Source: Streptomyces sp. TLI_146 (GTDB lineage Bacteria; Actinomycetota; Actinomycetes; Streptomycetales; Streptomycetaceae). Taken from it: a stretch of 64,000 nucleotides of DNA. The notes below the pieces were generated by a model. That model was not told the DNA's origin and did not search any database. It saw nothing but the letters and a program-made list of their open reading frames with translations. The position numbers and the translations under genes were made by a program. Below, piece by piece: positions 43,363 through 51,579 of the stretch (position 1 is the stretch's first letter; every line of letters begins with the position of its first letter). Location of the stretch: positions 5,270,001 to 5,334,000 of the forward strand of contig NZ_PJMX01000001.1 of the NCBI RefSeq assembly GCF_002846415.1. Reading direction: 5' to 3'.

Positions 43363-43392
43363 CCAATAGTGTGACCCAGGTCACACTATTGG
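43363..43392. promoter_or_regulatory. Perfect 30-bp palindrome with Crp consensus core
   Basis: Two 14-bp arms (CCAATAGTGTGACC and its complement) flank CA. The core TGTGACCCAGGTCACA (43370-43385) matches TGTGA-N6-TCACA perfectly. It lies upstream of the leftward lipoprotein gene and 419 bp before the rightward exported protein gene. A Crp/FNR-family operator is the best reading. Confidence 0.7.
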
Positions 43393-43810
43393 GTGCTCGG
43401 TAACGCTGTGCAATCACTTGCATGCCTGGTGAAACAGTAGTGAACCGGACCCGCAACCGCATGTCGGCCGCGTGCCGGTCGTGTGCAGGCTGCGTGGCTG
43501 AAGGTCGCTCAGTCGGGAGCGTGTCGCGGTCTGTTGGCGATGGCGGGAAGCAATCCCGTCTGACCTCGGCGGAGTTGACGCTTCTGACAGGTACGCGACG
43601 TACAACCCCTACTGGTCGGGGGAGGTCCCGCGCCTCGGTGTCATCCCAGAGAGGTACACGAGGTTGCTCCCGAGGGGTGACGCCCGACGGCGGCTGATTT
43701 GGTCAGATTGAGAACACCACTCCTGACCAATTCGGGTGAGAATGGCGGCGCGGGGTGGACAGAGCGCAGCACTACGGACGGACGCCGCCGACCACGGAGG
43801 TAAGGCACAC
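43393..43810. other. Long noncoding leader before the exported protein gene
   Basis: Together with the palindrome this makes a 528-bp gap. Nothing coding is supported. TTGGTCA (43699-43705) and TGACCAA (43724-43730) form a 7-bp inverted repeat about 80 bp before the ATG and could be a regulator site. GGAGGTAAGG just before 43811 is a good ribosome-binding region. Confidence 0.4.
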
Positions 43811-45064
43811 ATGGCACCGAACGACAGCGCACACACCACCGAGGAGGCCAGGGACCTCGTCGCGGGCCGCCGCAAGGCCGCGCGGTATCTGGTCCCGGTC
43901 GGGGTGGCGGGGGTGGCGGCCGCGACCATCGGGCTGGTCCCGGCGCTCGCGGCTTCAGGTGACCCCGATCTGCCGAAGATCAGCGCACAGCAGCTCATCG
44001 AGAAGATCGCCGCGTCGGACGCCCAGCAGCTCTCCGGCACGGTGAAGATCAAGACGGACCTGGGCCTCCCGTCCTTCGGCGGCCTCGGCTCCTTCGCCCC
44101 CAAGGGCGGCGACGGCAAGGGCGGCTCCGCCTCGCCCGACAGCAAGCTGATGGAGCTGGCCTCCGGCTCGCACACCCTGCGGGTCGCGGCCGACGGCCCG
44201 GACAAGCAGAAGCTGTCGGTGCTCGACAAGGCGTCGGAGTACAGCGTCGTCCACAGCGGGGATGACGTATGGGCGTACGACAGCGCCTCGAACGAGGTGT
44301 ACCACTCGAAGCGGGCCGGCGACGGCAAGAAGGGGCTCGGGGGCGACGCGGCCAAGCGCCACGGCCACCCCGGCAAGGCCCCGGAGTCGCTGCCGACCAC
44401 GCCCAAGGCGCTGGCCGAGCAGGCCCTCAAGGCGGTCGACCCGACCACCTCGGTGACCGTCGACGGCACCTCCCAGGTGGCGGGCCGGGACGCCTACCAG
44501 CTGGTGATCAAGCCGAAGCAGTCCGGTACGACGGTCGGCGCGATCCGGATCGCGGTCGACGCGAAGAACGGTGTGCCGCTGAAGTTCACGCTCGCGCCGT
44601 CCGGCGGGGGCAAGGCCGTGATCGACGCGGGCTTCACCAAGGTCGACTTCGGCAAGCCGTCCGCCTCGACCTTCGACTTCACCCCGCCGAAGGGCGCGAA
44701 GGTCACCGAGGACGACGGCAAGAGGCACGCGGACCAGGGCGGCCCGGGCTTCAAGGGCTCGCCGGGCGGCGAGTTCAAGGGCGCCGACGTCATCGGGAAG
44801 GGCTGGAACTCCATCGCCCGCCTCGACGTTCCAGGAGGTAAGGGCATCCCGACCGCACCTTCCGGCAAGGGCGGCAAGGGCGATGTCCCGCCGGAGGCCC
44901 GGAAGTTCCTCGACTCCCTGGGCGACAAGGTCACGGGCAAGTTCGGCTCGGGCACGGTCTTCAAGACCCGTCTGATCAACGTGCTGGTGACGGACGACGG
45001 GAAGGTGTTCGTGGGCGCGGTGAACAAGGATGCGCTGGTGAACGCGGCGAACGCGGCGAAGTAG
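43811..45064 (+). CDS. Exported LolA-like / DUF2092-type protein
   Basis: A 417-residue protein with one N-terminal hydrophobic segment (about 27-49), probably a signal sequence or anchor. The rest resembles the LolA/LppX-like beta half-barrel (SVVHSGDDVWAYDSASNEVYH and the DAYQLVIKPK strand), interrupted by Gly/Lys-rich insertions at about 95-115 and 310-370. Actinobacterial relatives are thought to carry lipids across the envelope. A strong terminator and an ABC exporter follow; a joint role is possible. Confidence 0.75.
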   Translation: MAPNDSAHTTEEARDLVAGRRKAARYLVPVGVAGVAAATIGLVPALAASGDPDLPKISAQQLIEKIAASDAQQLSGTVKIKTDLGLPSFGGLGSFAPKGGDGKGGSASPDSKLMELASGSHTLRVAADGPDKQKLSVLDKASEYSVVHSGDDVWAYDSASNEVYHSKRAGDGKKGLGGDAAKRHGHPGKAPESLPTTPKALAEQALKAVDPTTSVTVDGTSQVAGRDAYQLVIKPKQSGTTVGAIRIAVDAKNGVPLKFTLAPSGGGKAVIDAGFTKVDFGKPSASTFDFTPPKGAKVTEDDGKRHADQGGPGFKGSPGGEFKGADVIGKGWNSIARLDVPGGKGIPTAPSGKGGKGDVPPEARKFLDSLGDKVTGKFGSGTVFKTRLINVLVTDDGKVFVGAVNKDALVNAANAAK

Positions 45065-45069
45065 TCAGG

Positions 45070-45097
45070 GCGAGGGGGGACTTGGGTCCCCCCTCGC
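45070..45097 (+). terminator. Hairpin terminator after the LolA-like gene
   Basis: An 11-bp perfect stem (GCGAGGGGGGA with its complement) with a 6-base loop lies 5 bp after the stop. It separates this gene from the ABC exporter genes. Confidence 0.8.
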
Positions 45098-45153
45098 GAC
45101 CCCCCGGATCCCAGCGGCGGCCGCCGAGGGATGCGGGGTGAAGCACCAGCCAA

Positions 45154-45172
45154 GGGAAGGGGCGGGGTGGGG
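45154..45172 (+). repeat. Quadruplex-type G-tract element overlapping the ABC gene start
   Basis: Four G-tracts (GGG-AA-GGGG-C-GGGG-T-GGGG) lie on the coding strand. They cover the ribosome-binding region and the proposed GTG start at 45167. The same motif recurs at 50493 and 59230, and in reverse at 11215 and 50008. Confidence 0.7.
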
Positions 45173-46114
45173 AACTCTCCATCGGTGATCGAGACCCGCG
45201 GTCTCAGCAAGCGCTACCGAGGCGGCCAACTGGCCGTCGACGGCCTGGATCTCACCGTCCCCAGCGGCAGCATCTTCGGCTTCCTCGGCCCCAACGGCTC
45301 GGGCAAGACGACCACCATCCGCATGCTGATGGGCCTGATCGAGCCGACCTCCGGCACGGCCCGGGTCCTCGGCAGCCCCATGCCCCGCGCGGGGCGCACG
45401 GTCCTGCCACAGGTGGGCGCCCTGATCGAGGGCCCCGCGCTGTACGGCTTCCTGTCCGGCCGCGACAACCTCGTACGGTACGACTCGGCCGATCCCACCG
45501 CCGACCCCCGCACCCGCGCGAGCCGGGTCGCCCACGCGCTGGACCGGGTCGGCCTCGCCGCCGCCTCCGGCAAGAAGGCGCGGGCGTACTCGCTGGGCAT
45601 GAAGCAGCGGCTCGGGCTCGCGGCCGCGCTGCTCCAGCCCCGCAAGCTGCTGGTCCTGGACGAGCCGACCAACGGCCTCGATCCCCAGGGCATGCGGGAG
45701 ATCCGCGCCCTGGTGCGGGAGCTCGCGGCCGACGGCACCACGGTCTTCCTCTCCTCGCACCTCCTGGACGAGATCGAGCAGGTCTGCACGCACGCGGCGG
45801 TGATGACCCGGGGCCGTCTTGTCGTCCAGGGCGAGGTCGCCGAGCTCGCGGCGGGCAACCGGGGCCGGCTCGCCGTCACCACCCCGGACCCAGCCGACGC
45901 GGCCCGGCTGCTCAAGGAGCGCGGGGTCGCGGACGTGACCGTGGACGGGGACCGGGTGACGGGCGAAGTCCCGCCGGACGACGTGGAACTGGCGGAACTC
46001 AACGCCGCGCTGGTGCACGGCGGCGTACGGGTGAGGGCCTTCGGGGTCGAACGGGCCTCGCTGGAGGACGCGTTCGTGGCACTGACGGGGGAGGGGTTCG
46101 ATGTCGCGGGCTGA
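45167..46114 (+). CDS. ABC transporter ATP-binding protein
   Basis: A 315-residue ATPase of the DrrA/CcmA-like exporter group. Walker A GPNGSGKTTT, signature SLGMKQRLGLAAAL and Walker B LLVLDEPTNGLDPQG are intact. The C-terminal 80 residues are a regulatory extension common in this group. The start is uncertain: GTG 45167 follows AAGGGAAGGGG; ATG 45131 and GTG 45185 are in frame. It overlaps its permease gene by 14 bp. Confidence 0.88.
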   Translation: MGNSPSVIETRGLSKRYRGGQLAVDGLDLTVPSGSIFGFLGPNGSGKTTTIRMLMGLIEPTSGTARVLGSPMPRAGRTVLPQVGALIEGPALYGFLSGRDNLVRYDSADPTADPRTRASRVAHALDRVGLAAASGKKARAYSLGMKQRLGLAAALLQPRKLLVLDEPTNGLDPQGMREIRALVRELAADGTTVFLSSHLLDEIEQVCTHAAVMTRGRLVVQGEVAELAAGNRGRLAVTTPDPADAARLLKERGVADVTVDGDRVTGEVPPDDVELAELNAALVHGGVRVRAFGVERASLEDAFVALTGEGFDVAG

Positions 46115-47072
46115 GGTGAACGCCGCGCAGGACGTGCCGATGCCGGCGGTTCCGGCCGGCCCGGATGCCGCACGGGGCGCGGCGGACCAGAGCGCCCCGG
46201 ACCTGCCGGGGCTCGCGGCGGTCCGACGCCCCAGCCCCCTGTGGGCGCTCGGGCTGTTCCGGTCCGAGCTGGTCACCGTCGTGCGGCGGTGGCGCACCCT
46301 CGCGCTGCTCGGGGTGCTGGCGGCGGTCCCGATCCTCATCGGCATCGCCGTGAAGATCGAGACCCGTGACGGCGGCACGGCCGGTCCCAGCGGCGGTGAC
46401 GGCCCGGCCTTCATCTCGCAGGTCACCAACAACGGGCTCTTCCTCGTCTTCGCGGGGCTCGCCGCGACCCTGCCCGTGTTCCTGCCGATGGCGATCGGCG
46501 TGGTCGCGGGCGATTCGATAGCGGGCGAGGCCAACAGCGGCACCCTGCGCTATCTGCTGGTCGCCCCGGCGGGCCGCACCCGGCTGCTGCTCGCCAAGTA
46601 CGCGTCGGTGCTCGCGTTCTGCCTGCTGGCGACGCTGGTCGTGGCGGCTTCCGCGCTCGCCGTGGGCGCGCTGCTCTTCCCGCTCGGCGAGGTCACGACC
46701 ATCTCGGGCACCCAGATATCGTTCGCGGACGGGCTGCTGCGGGCGCTCGCGATCGCCGGGCTGGTGGCCCTGTCGCTGACCGGCATGGCCGCGCTCGGCC
46801 TGTTCATCTCCACCCTCACCGGCAGTGGCGTCGCGGCGATGGCGGCGACGGTCGGCCTGCTGATCACCGTGCAGATCCTGGACCAGATCCCCCAGCTGCA
46901 CGCGATACACCCGTATCTCTTCCCGCACTACTGGCTGTCCTTCGCGGACCTGTTGCGGGTGCCGGTCTACTGGGACCAGCTGGTGAAGAACCTGGAGCTT
47001 CAGGCGCTGTACGTGGCGGTCTTCGGCTCGGCGGCCTGGGCGCGCTTCACGGCGAAGGACATCACGGCCTGA
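46101..47072 (+). CDS. ABC transporter permease (ABC-2 type)
   Basis: A 323-residue membrane protein with six predicted helices: one near residue 68 to 90 and five between about 110 and 320. The loop IAGEANSGTLRYLLVAPAGRTRLLLAK after helix 2 is typical of ABC-2 permeases such as NatB and YhaP relatives. The N-terminal 60 residues are polar and variable. It forms an exporter with the overlapping ATPase gene; the substrate is unknown. Confidence 0.85.
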   Translation: MSRAEVNAAQDVPMPAVPAGPDAARGAADQSAPDLPGLAAVRRPSPLWALGLFRSELVTVVRRWRTLALLGVLAAVPILIGIAVKIETRDGGTAGPSGGDGPAFISQVTNNGLFLVFAGLAATLPVFLPMAIGVVAGDSIAGEANSGTLRYLLVAPAGRTRLLLAKYASVLAFCLLATLVVAASALAVGALLFPLGEVTTISGTQISFADGLLRALAIAGLVALSLTGMAALGLFISTLTGSGVAAMAATVGLLITVQILDQIPQLHAIHPYLFPHYWLSFADLLRVPVYWDQLVKNLELQALYVAVFGSAAWARFTAKDITA

Positions 47073-47233
47073 GCGACGCGAGTCCGCGAGGAGGGCGGAT
47101 CCTAGGGAAAGGACGGTCGTGCGAGCCGACCCCCGTGGCGGCTCGACACGACACGTACCGTTTCCTCGGCACATTCTTGGAGCAGACCATTCCGCTGTCA
47201 ATACGCTACGGACCGTCCTCGTAGACTCGCCCC

Positions 47234-47839
47234 GTGACCGAGTCGCCACGTTCAGCCCCCAACCCCCGGCGCCGGAGCGAGAGATCGCGCCGCGCGATCC
47301 TCTCGGCGGCCCTCGAACTCTGCTCGGAAAACGGCTATGGGCGCGTCACGATCGAGGGCATCGCCGCCCGTGCGGGAGTGAGCAAGAAGACGATCTACCG
47401 CTGGTGGGCGACGAAGGGCGCGGTGCTCCTGGAGGCCGTGATCGAGGCCGTGGTCAGCACCTCGCCGCTGCCCGACACCGGGGACATCGACACGGATCTG
47501 GTGACGCACGTCACCAGCGTGATGCGGGTCTTCACCTCGCCGGTGATCGGCCCCGCGTACACCGGCATCCTCTCCGAGCTGCTCCATGACGAGGCGCTGG
47601 CCAGGGCCGTCAACGAGGAGCTGGTCGGGCCGCGCGTGGCGCTGGTGCACGAGCGGCTGCGCGCCGGACAGCGCCAGGGCCAGCTCCCGGCGGACGCGGA
47701 TCTGGAGCTGGCCGTGGAGATGCTGTACGGGCCGCTGTACTACCGGCACGCGCTGAAGCGGCCGTTCCACGACCCGGACAGGATCGCCTCGCTGGTGGCG
47801 CACGTCATGCGTGCGTTGCGAGCACCGTCGGCGAGCTGA
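47234..47839 (+). CDS. TetR-family transcriptional regulator
   Basis: A 201-residue repressor-type protein. The helix-turn-helix region (about residues 28-58, with VTIEGIAARAGVSKKTIYRWW) is followed by a C-terminal ligand domain of the TetR_C_16-like group. TAGACT ends 6 nt before the GTG, so the message may be leaderless. Its end overlaps the convergent FMN reductase gene by 35 bp. The long palindrome at that gene's promoter is a candidate target. Confidence 0.88.
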   Translation: MTESPRSAPNPRRRSERSRRAILSAALELCSENGYGRVTIEGIAARAGVSKKTIYRWWATKGAVLLEAVIEAVVSTSPLPDTGDIDTDLVTHVTSVMRVFTSPVIGPAYTGILSELLHDEALARAVNEELVGPRVALVHERLRAGQRQGQLPADADLELAVEMLYGPLYYRHALKRPFHDPDRIASLVAHVMRALRAPSAS

Positions 47840-48380
47840 AGAAGGTCTTGGCGCGGACCGTCGCCCCGGTGTCCTGCCCGATGGTGCCGGGCCGGTTCGC
47901 GGAGCCGAGCAGCACACCGCCCCACCGCATGCTCATGTACGCGGCGGTGTGGCGCAGGGTCCCCACCAGCGGATCGGCCACGGACGGGTCGGCGGTGGCG
48001 AGCGCGGTCACGCCCCACATGGTGCGCCCGGCCATCCTCGGCCGGAACTCCAGGCCCGGCACCCGCATCCACCCCGACCAGTGGTCGAGGTAGTGCTTGA
48101 CGGGGGTCGACACCCCGTACCAGTACAGCGGCGAGGCGATGACCAGGTCGGTCGCCTCCAGGGTCGCGTCGAGCAGGGTCGCGGCGTCCCCGGTCGGGTC
48201 GGCGTACAGGCCCTCGCCGTCGTGGCGCCGGTCGGCGAACTCGGGCAGCCGCAGCTGCGAGAGGTCCAGCCAGCGCTGCGGAGCGTCACTCGGCAGCTGC
48301 TCGGCGGCCAGCCTGGCCAGCGCCTCGGTGTTGCCGCCGGGGCGTGTACTGCCGAGCAGGAAAAGGAAGTTGCGGGCCAT
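47805..48380 (-). CDS. NADPH-dependent FMN reductase / flavodoxin-like protein
   Basis: A 191-residue flavodoxin-fold enzyme. The FMN phosphate loop LGSTRPGGNTEALA lies at residues 9-22, and SPLYWYGVSTPVKHYLDH at about 82-99 lines the flavin. Such enzymes reduce quinones, flavins or azo compounds. GGAGGGGATC precedes the ATG. A 33-bp operator-like palindrome covers its -10 region. The 3' ends of this gene and tetR overlap, so their expression may interfere. Confidence 0.85.
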   Translation of the reverse strand: MARNFLFLLGSTRPGGNTEALARLAAEQLPSDAPQRWLDLSQLRLPEFADRRHDGEGLYADPTGDAATLLDATLEATDLVIASPLYWYGVSTPVKHYLDHWSGWMRVPGLEFRPRMAGRTMWGVTALATADPSVADPLVGTLRHTAAYMSMRWGGVLLGSANRPGTIGQDTGATVRAKTFFSSPTVLATHA

Positions 48381-48397
48381 GATCCCCTCCAGAGAAA

Positions 48398-48430
48398 AGC
48401 ATGCGCGTGCAGTATATGCACGCGCATGCT
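48398..48430 (-). promoter_or_regulatory. Promoter palindrome of the FMN reductase gene
   Basis: Two perfect 14-bp arms (AGCATGCGCGTGCA and its complement) flank five bases. On the minus strand TATACT at the centre reads as a -10 element, so a protein bound here would block transcription of the reductase gene 18 bp downstream. The adjacent TetR protein is the obvious candidate. Confidence 0.7.
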
Positions 48431-48482
48431 TGTTGGGGGAGGGGTGAATTCGGGGGCCGGGGTCCCCGTGGCCCGGGTTGGG

Positions 48483-48569
48483 CGGTCAGAAGGCCAACTT
48501 CCAACCTTGGAAGGTCAGAAGGCCAACCTCCAACCTTGGGCGGTCAGAAGGTCAACTTCCAGCTGTTGA
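48483..48569. repeat. Three tandem 29-bp units at the 3' end of the aminopeptidase gene
   Basis: Units begin at 48483, 48512 and 48541, each starting (C/A)GGTCAGAAGG. The last unit contains the stop codon and final codons of the aminopeptidase gene; the other two are copies of that end lying past the stop, differing at a few positions. Confidence 0.85.
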
Positions 48570-49881
48570 TGTAGCCGGTGTCCTGCGGCCCCTTGTCCTG
48601 GACCTTCAGCTTCCAGGTCCCGTTCGCCGTCTCGGTGGACGCGTTCACGGTGTACGTGGTGTCGATGTTCGGCGTGGAGTCCGACGACGAGTTGTGCAGC
48701 CGATACGCCTTGCCGCTCGGGCCGATCAGATCGACCACCAGGTCGCCGCTGTAGGTGTGGACGATGTTCACCCCGACCTTGAGCGCGGCGGACGCGTTGC
48801 CCGTACGCCCGGTGACCGAGACCGACGAGGTCACGGCCGCGCCGGGGGAGTCCGGGATGGTCACGTCGGTGGTGTTCTCGTACGTGTCCCCGGTGGGCGG
48901 GGTGGTGGTGCCGGCGGACAGCTGCCACAGCGCGTACGCGATGGCGTCGCTGTTGTGGTCGAGCGCGGTGTCGTCGATGTTCGTGCTGGTGTCGCAGGAG
49001 GAGTGGTAGCAGGCGTCGAACGCGCGGCCCGCCGTGCCGCCCCACTTCTGGGCCTGGGCCGAGGTCTTGCTGTAGTCGGCGCCGGAGAAGAGGCCGCCGA
49101 CGCGTATCCCGGCGTTCTTGAACGGCGCGTGGTCGGAGCGGCCGTCGCCCTCGGTCTCGATCTCGGTGGGTATGGAGAGGGTCGCGAAGTAGTCCTTGAA
49201 GACCTTCTCCAGGGCCGGGTCGTCGTCGTAGACGAAGTAACCCGGGTTCGGCGAGCCGATCATGTCGAAGTTCAGATACGCCGAGATCTTGCCGCGGTCG
49301 GCCGTCGACAGGCTGTTGACGTAGGACTTCGAGCCGACCATGCCCAGCTCTTCCGCGCCGAACCAGCCGAACCGCAGGTGCTTGTCGGGCTTGAGCTGGG
49401 CGCGGGAGACGGCGAGCGCGGTCTCCAGGACACCGGCCGTGCCGGAGCCGTTGTCATTGATGCCGGGTCCGCCGGTCACCGAGTCGAGGTGCGCGCCGGC
49501 CATCACGGTCTGCGAGGTGTCGCCGCCCGGCCAGTCGGCGATCAGGTTGTAGCCGGTGGCGCCGGAGGAGGTGAACTGCTGGACGGAGGTGGTGAACCCG
49601 GCGGCGTCCAGCTTGCCCTTCACGTAGTCGAGCGAGGCCTTGTAACCGGCCCGGCCGTGGGCGCGGTTGCCGCCGTTGGCGTTGGCTATCTGCTGGAGCT
49701 GGCTGAGGTGGGCCTTGACGTTGGCCACGGGGATGTCGGGGGCGGCGGCGGTGGGGGCCGAGGCCTGAACGGTGGGGGCGGCCAGGCCGAGGGCGGCGAT
49801 GGCGAGAGCCGCGGCGGTGGCGAGGCCGGTTCTGCGGTGGTTGGTGTTGGTGTTGGTGTGGTTGGAGTGCTTGGTGCGCAT
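48544..49881 (-). CDS. Secreted M28 zinc aminopeptidase with P domain
   Basis: A 445-residue exported enzyme close to the Streptomyces griseus aminopeptidase. A signal and pro-region lead to a mature N-terminus near APDIPVANVK (residue 47). Zinc ligands are His131, Asp143, Glu178, Asp206 and His251, with Glu177 as base. A proprotein-convertase P (Homo B) domain starts near residue 338. It removes N-terminal hydrophobic residues from peptides outside the cell. ATG at 49881 is taken because it begins the signal peptide. Its 3' end is part of a tandem triplication. Confidence 0.93.
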   Translation of the reverse strand: MRTKHSNHTNTNTNHRRTGLATAAALAIAALGLAAPTVQASAPTAAAPDIPVANVKAHLSQLQQIANANGGNRAHGRAGYKASLDYVKGKLDAAGFTTSVQQFTSSGATGYNLIADWPGGDTSQTVMAGAHLDSVTGGPGINDNGSGTAGVLETALAVSRAQLKPDKHLRFGWFGAEELGMVGSKSYVNSLSTADRGKISAYLNFDMIGSPNPGYFVYDDDPALEKVFKDYFATLSIPTEIETEGDGRSDHAPFKNAGIRVGGLFSGADYSKTSAQAQKWGGTAGRAFDACYHSSCDTSTNIDDTALDHNSDAIAYALWQLSAGTTTPPTGDTYENTTDVTIPDSPGAAVTSSVSVTGRTGNASAALKVGVNIVHTYSGDLVVDLIGPSGKAYRLHNSSSDSTPNIDTTYTVNASTETANGTWKLKVQDKGPQDTGYINSWKLTF

Positions 49882-50457
49882 GTGGGGGCTCCGTGTTCCG
49901 TTCGGGGATGGGACGGAGACGCGAGCCTGATGTTCAGGGAGGGTTTGACTCACCGTCAAGAACGTATTCCGGTCATGGGCGTCCGCTGGCCGGACGCTGG
50001 CCGGATTCCCCCCACCCCGCCCCTTCCCTGCTGTGACATGTGCGGCTCCGCCGCGTGGCCTCTGGCGGGCGGCCGGGGGGTGGGCCGGGGCGGGCTGCTG
50101 GGGGCTGCGCCCCCAGACCCCCTTTCGCGGGGCTGCGCCCCGGGGCTGTGCTTCGGCTGCGGGCCGGTGGTGGGCTGGTCGCGCAGTTCCCCGCGCCCCT
50201 AACCCCTCTTTCGTCCGCGGACCGTGGTCGGTTGCTCGCGTAGTTCCCCGCGCCCCCACCCTCGTTCGTCTGCGGGCCGTCCCCCACTGGTCGCGCAGTT
50301 CCCCGCGCCCCTAGGGGGTACGGGCGGCGGGTGATTGCGAGGGCGGAGCCGAGCATTTCAGGGGCGCGGGGAACTGCGCGACCAGCTACCCACGGTCCGC
50401 GGACGAACGCGAGCCGGGGTGCAGGGGCCGCAGGCCCCGCAGCAGGGGGGAGAACCC
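49882..50457. repeat. Repeat-rich intergenic region between aminopeptidase and rarD
   Basis: A 576-bp gap without a gene. It holds, in order, a C-rich quadruplex-type motif (50008-50028), an element CTGTGACATGTGCGGCTCC (50031 on) shared with 13485, two G/C hairpin blocks (about 50085-50150), core repeats in minus orientation at 50180, 50237 (one change) and 50292, and one in plus orientation at 50361. The opposed last two may pair. The aminopeptidase promoter must lie in the first 120 bp, but no clear hexamers were found. Confidence 0.8.
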
Positions 50458-51444
50458 CTACTCCTCGCCCACCCTCACCGCCGGAGGGTCAAGGGAAGGG
50501 GCGGGGAGGGGATCAACCCGCCGCGCGGCCGCCAGCGCCAACCGGCCCCGTCGAGCCCCCCGCAGCGCATCCCACGTAAGCAGCGTCAACGCCAGCCACA
50601 CCAGCGAGAACCCGGCCCACCGCTCCGCCGGCATCGCCTCGTGGAAGTACAGGATGCCCAGGCCGAACTGGAACACCGGCGCCAGGTACTGCAACAGCCC
50701 CAGCGTCGACAGCGGAACCCGGATCGCCGCCGCCCCGAAGCAGACCAGCGGCGCCGCCGTGACCACGCCGGTCGCCGCGAGCAGCGCCCCGTGCCCGGCG
50801 CCGTGGGACGCGAAGGTCGCGTCGCCCTGGGTCCCGAGCCACACCAGATACCCCAGCGCCGGCAGGAACTGCATCGCCGTCTCGGCGGCCAGGGACTCGA
50901 GCCCGCCGAGGTTCACCTTCTTCTTCACCAGGCCGTAGGTGGCGAACGACAGCGCGAGGGTGAGGGAGATCCACGGCGGGCGGCCGGCGCCCACCGCCAG
51001 GACGATCACCGCCGCCGCGCCGATCCCCACCGCCGCCCACTGCACCGGCCGCAGCCGCTCCTTGAGCAGCAGCACGCCCATCGCGATGGTGACCAGCGGG
51101 TTGATGAAGTAGCCGAGCGACGCCTCGACGACGTGGCCGGAGTTGACCGACCAGATGTAGACGCCCCAGTTGACCGTGATCACGGCCGCGGCGAAGCCGA
51201 TGAGCGCGAGCCGGCGCGGCTGGCGCACGAGCTCGCCGATCCACCCCCAGCGGCGCAGTACGAGCAGCGCGGCGCCGACGAACACGAGGGACCACACCAT
51301 CCGATGGGCCAGGATCTCGATCGCGCCGGACGGTTTCAGGAGCGGCCAGAAGAGCGGGACCAGCCCCCACATCCCATAGGCGCCGATCCCGTAGAGCAGT
51401 CCCGCCCGCTGCTCACCGGCAGCGGTACTCGGTTCCTCGGCCAC
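50458..51444 (-). CDS. rarD: EamA/RarD-type drug and metabolite permease
   Basis: A 328-residue membrane protein with ten predicted helices arranged as two EamA repeats. GMWGLVPLFWPLL near the start and VNWGVYIWSVNSGHVVEASLGYFINP-type sequence (helix 4 region) are RarD hallmarks. The start GTG at 51444 is chosen over upstream codons lacking similarity. The last 17 residues (PLPAPSLDPPAVRVGEE) are read from the quadruplex-type repeat, so the C-terminal tail seems supplied by that element. Substrate unknown. Confidence 0.85.
   Translation of the reverse strand: MAEEPSTAAGEQRAGLLYGIGAYGMWGLVPLFWPLLKPSGAIEILAHRMVWSLVFVGAALLVLRRWGWIGELVRQPRRLALIGFAAAVITVNWGVYIWSVNSGHVVEASLGYFINPLVTIAMGVLLLKERLRPVQWAAVGIGAAAVIVLAVGAGRPPWISLTLALSFATYGLVKKKVNLGGLESLAAETAMQFLPALGYLVWLGTQGDATFASHGAGHGALLAATGVVTAAPLVCFGAAAIRVPLSTLGLLQYLAPVFQFGLGILYFHEAMPAERWAGFSLVWLALTLLTWDALRGARRGRLALAAARRVDPLPAPSLDPPAVRVGEE
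50493..50511 (+). repeat. Quadruplex-type G-tract element inside the rarD 3' end
   Basis: GGG-AA-GGGG-C-GGGG-A-GGGG on the plus strand, the template for rarD. It encodes part of the Pro-rich tail of RarD. Confidence 0.7.
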
Positions 51445-51579
51445 TGGCCCTCCCGTACGCGCACGTCGACGCGCGCACGCCGACGAATCGAAGGTAGCGC
51501 CAGGCGACTGCACCTGTCATGCCCGATATCCGAAAACGGTCCTGACTGAGGCGTGGCCGATTCCGCCCGTCCGATGCCG

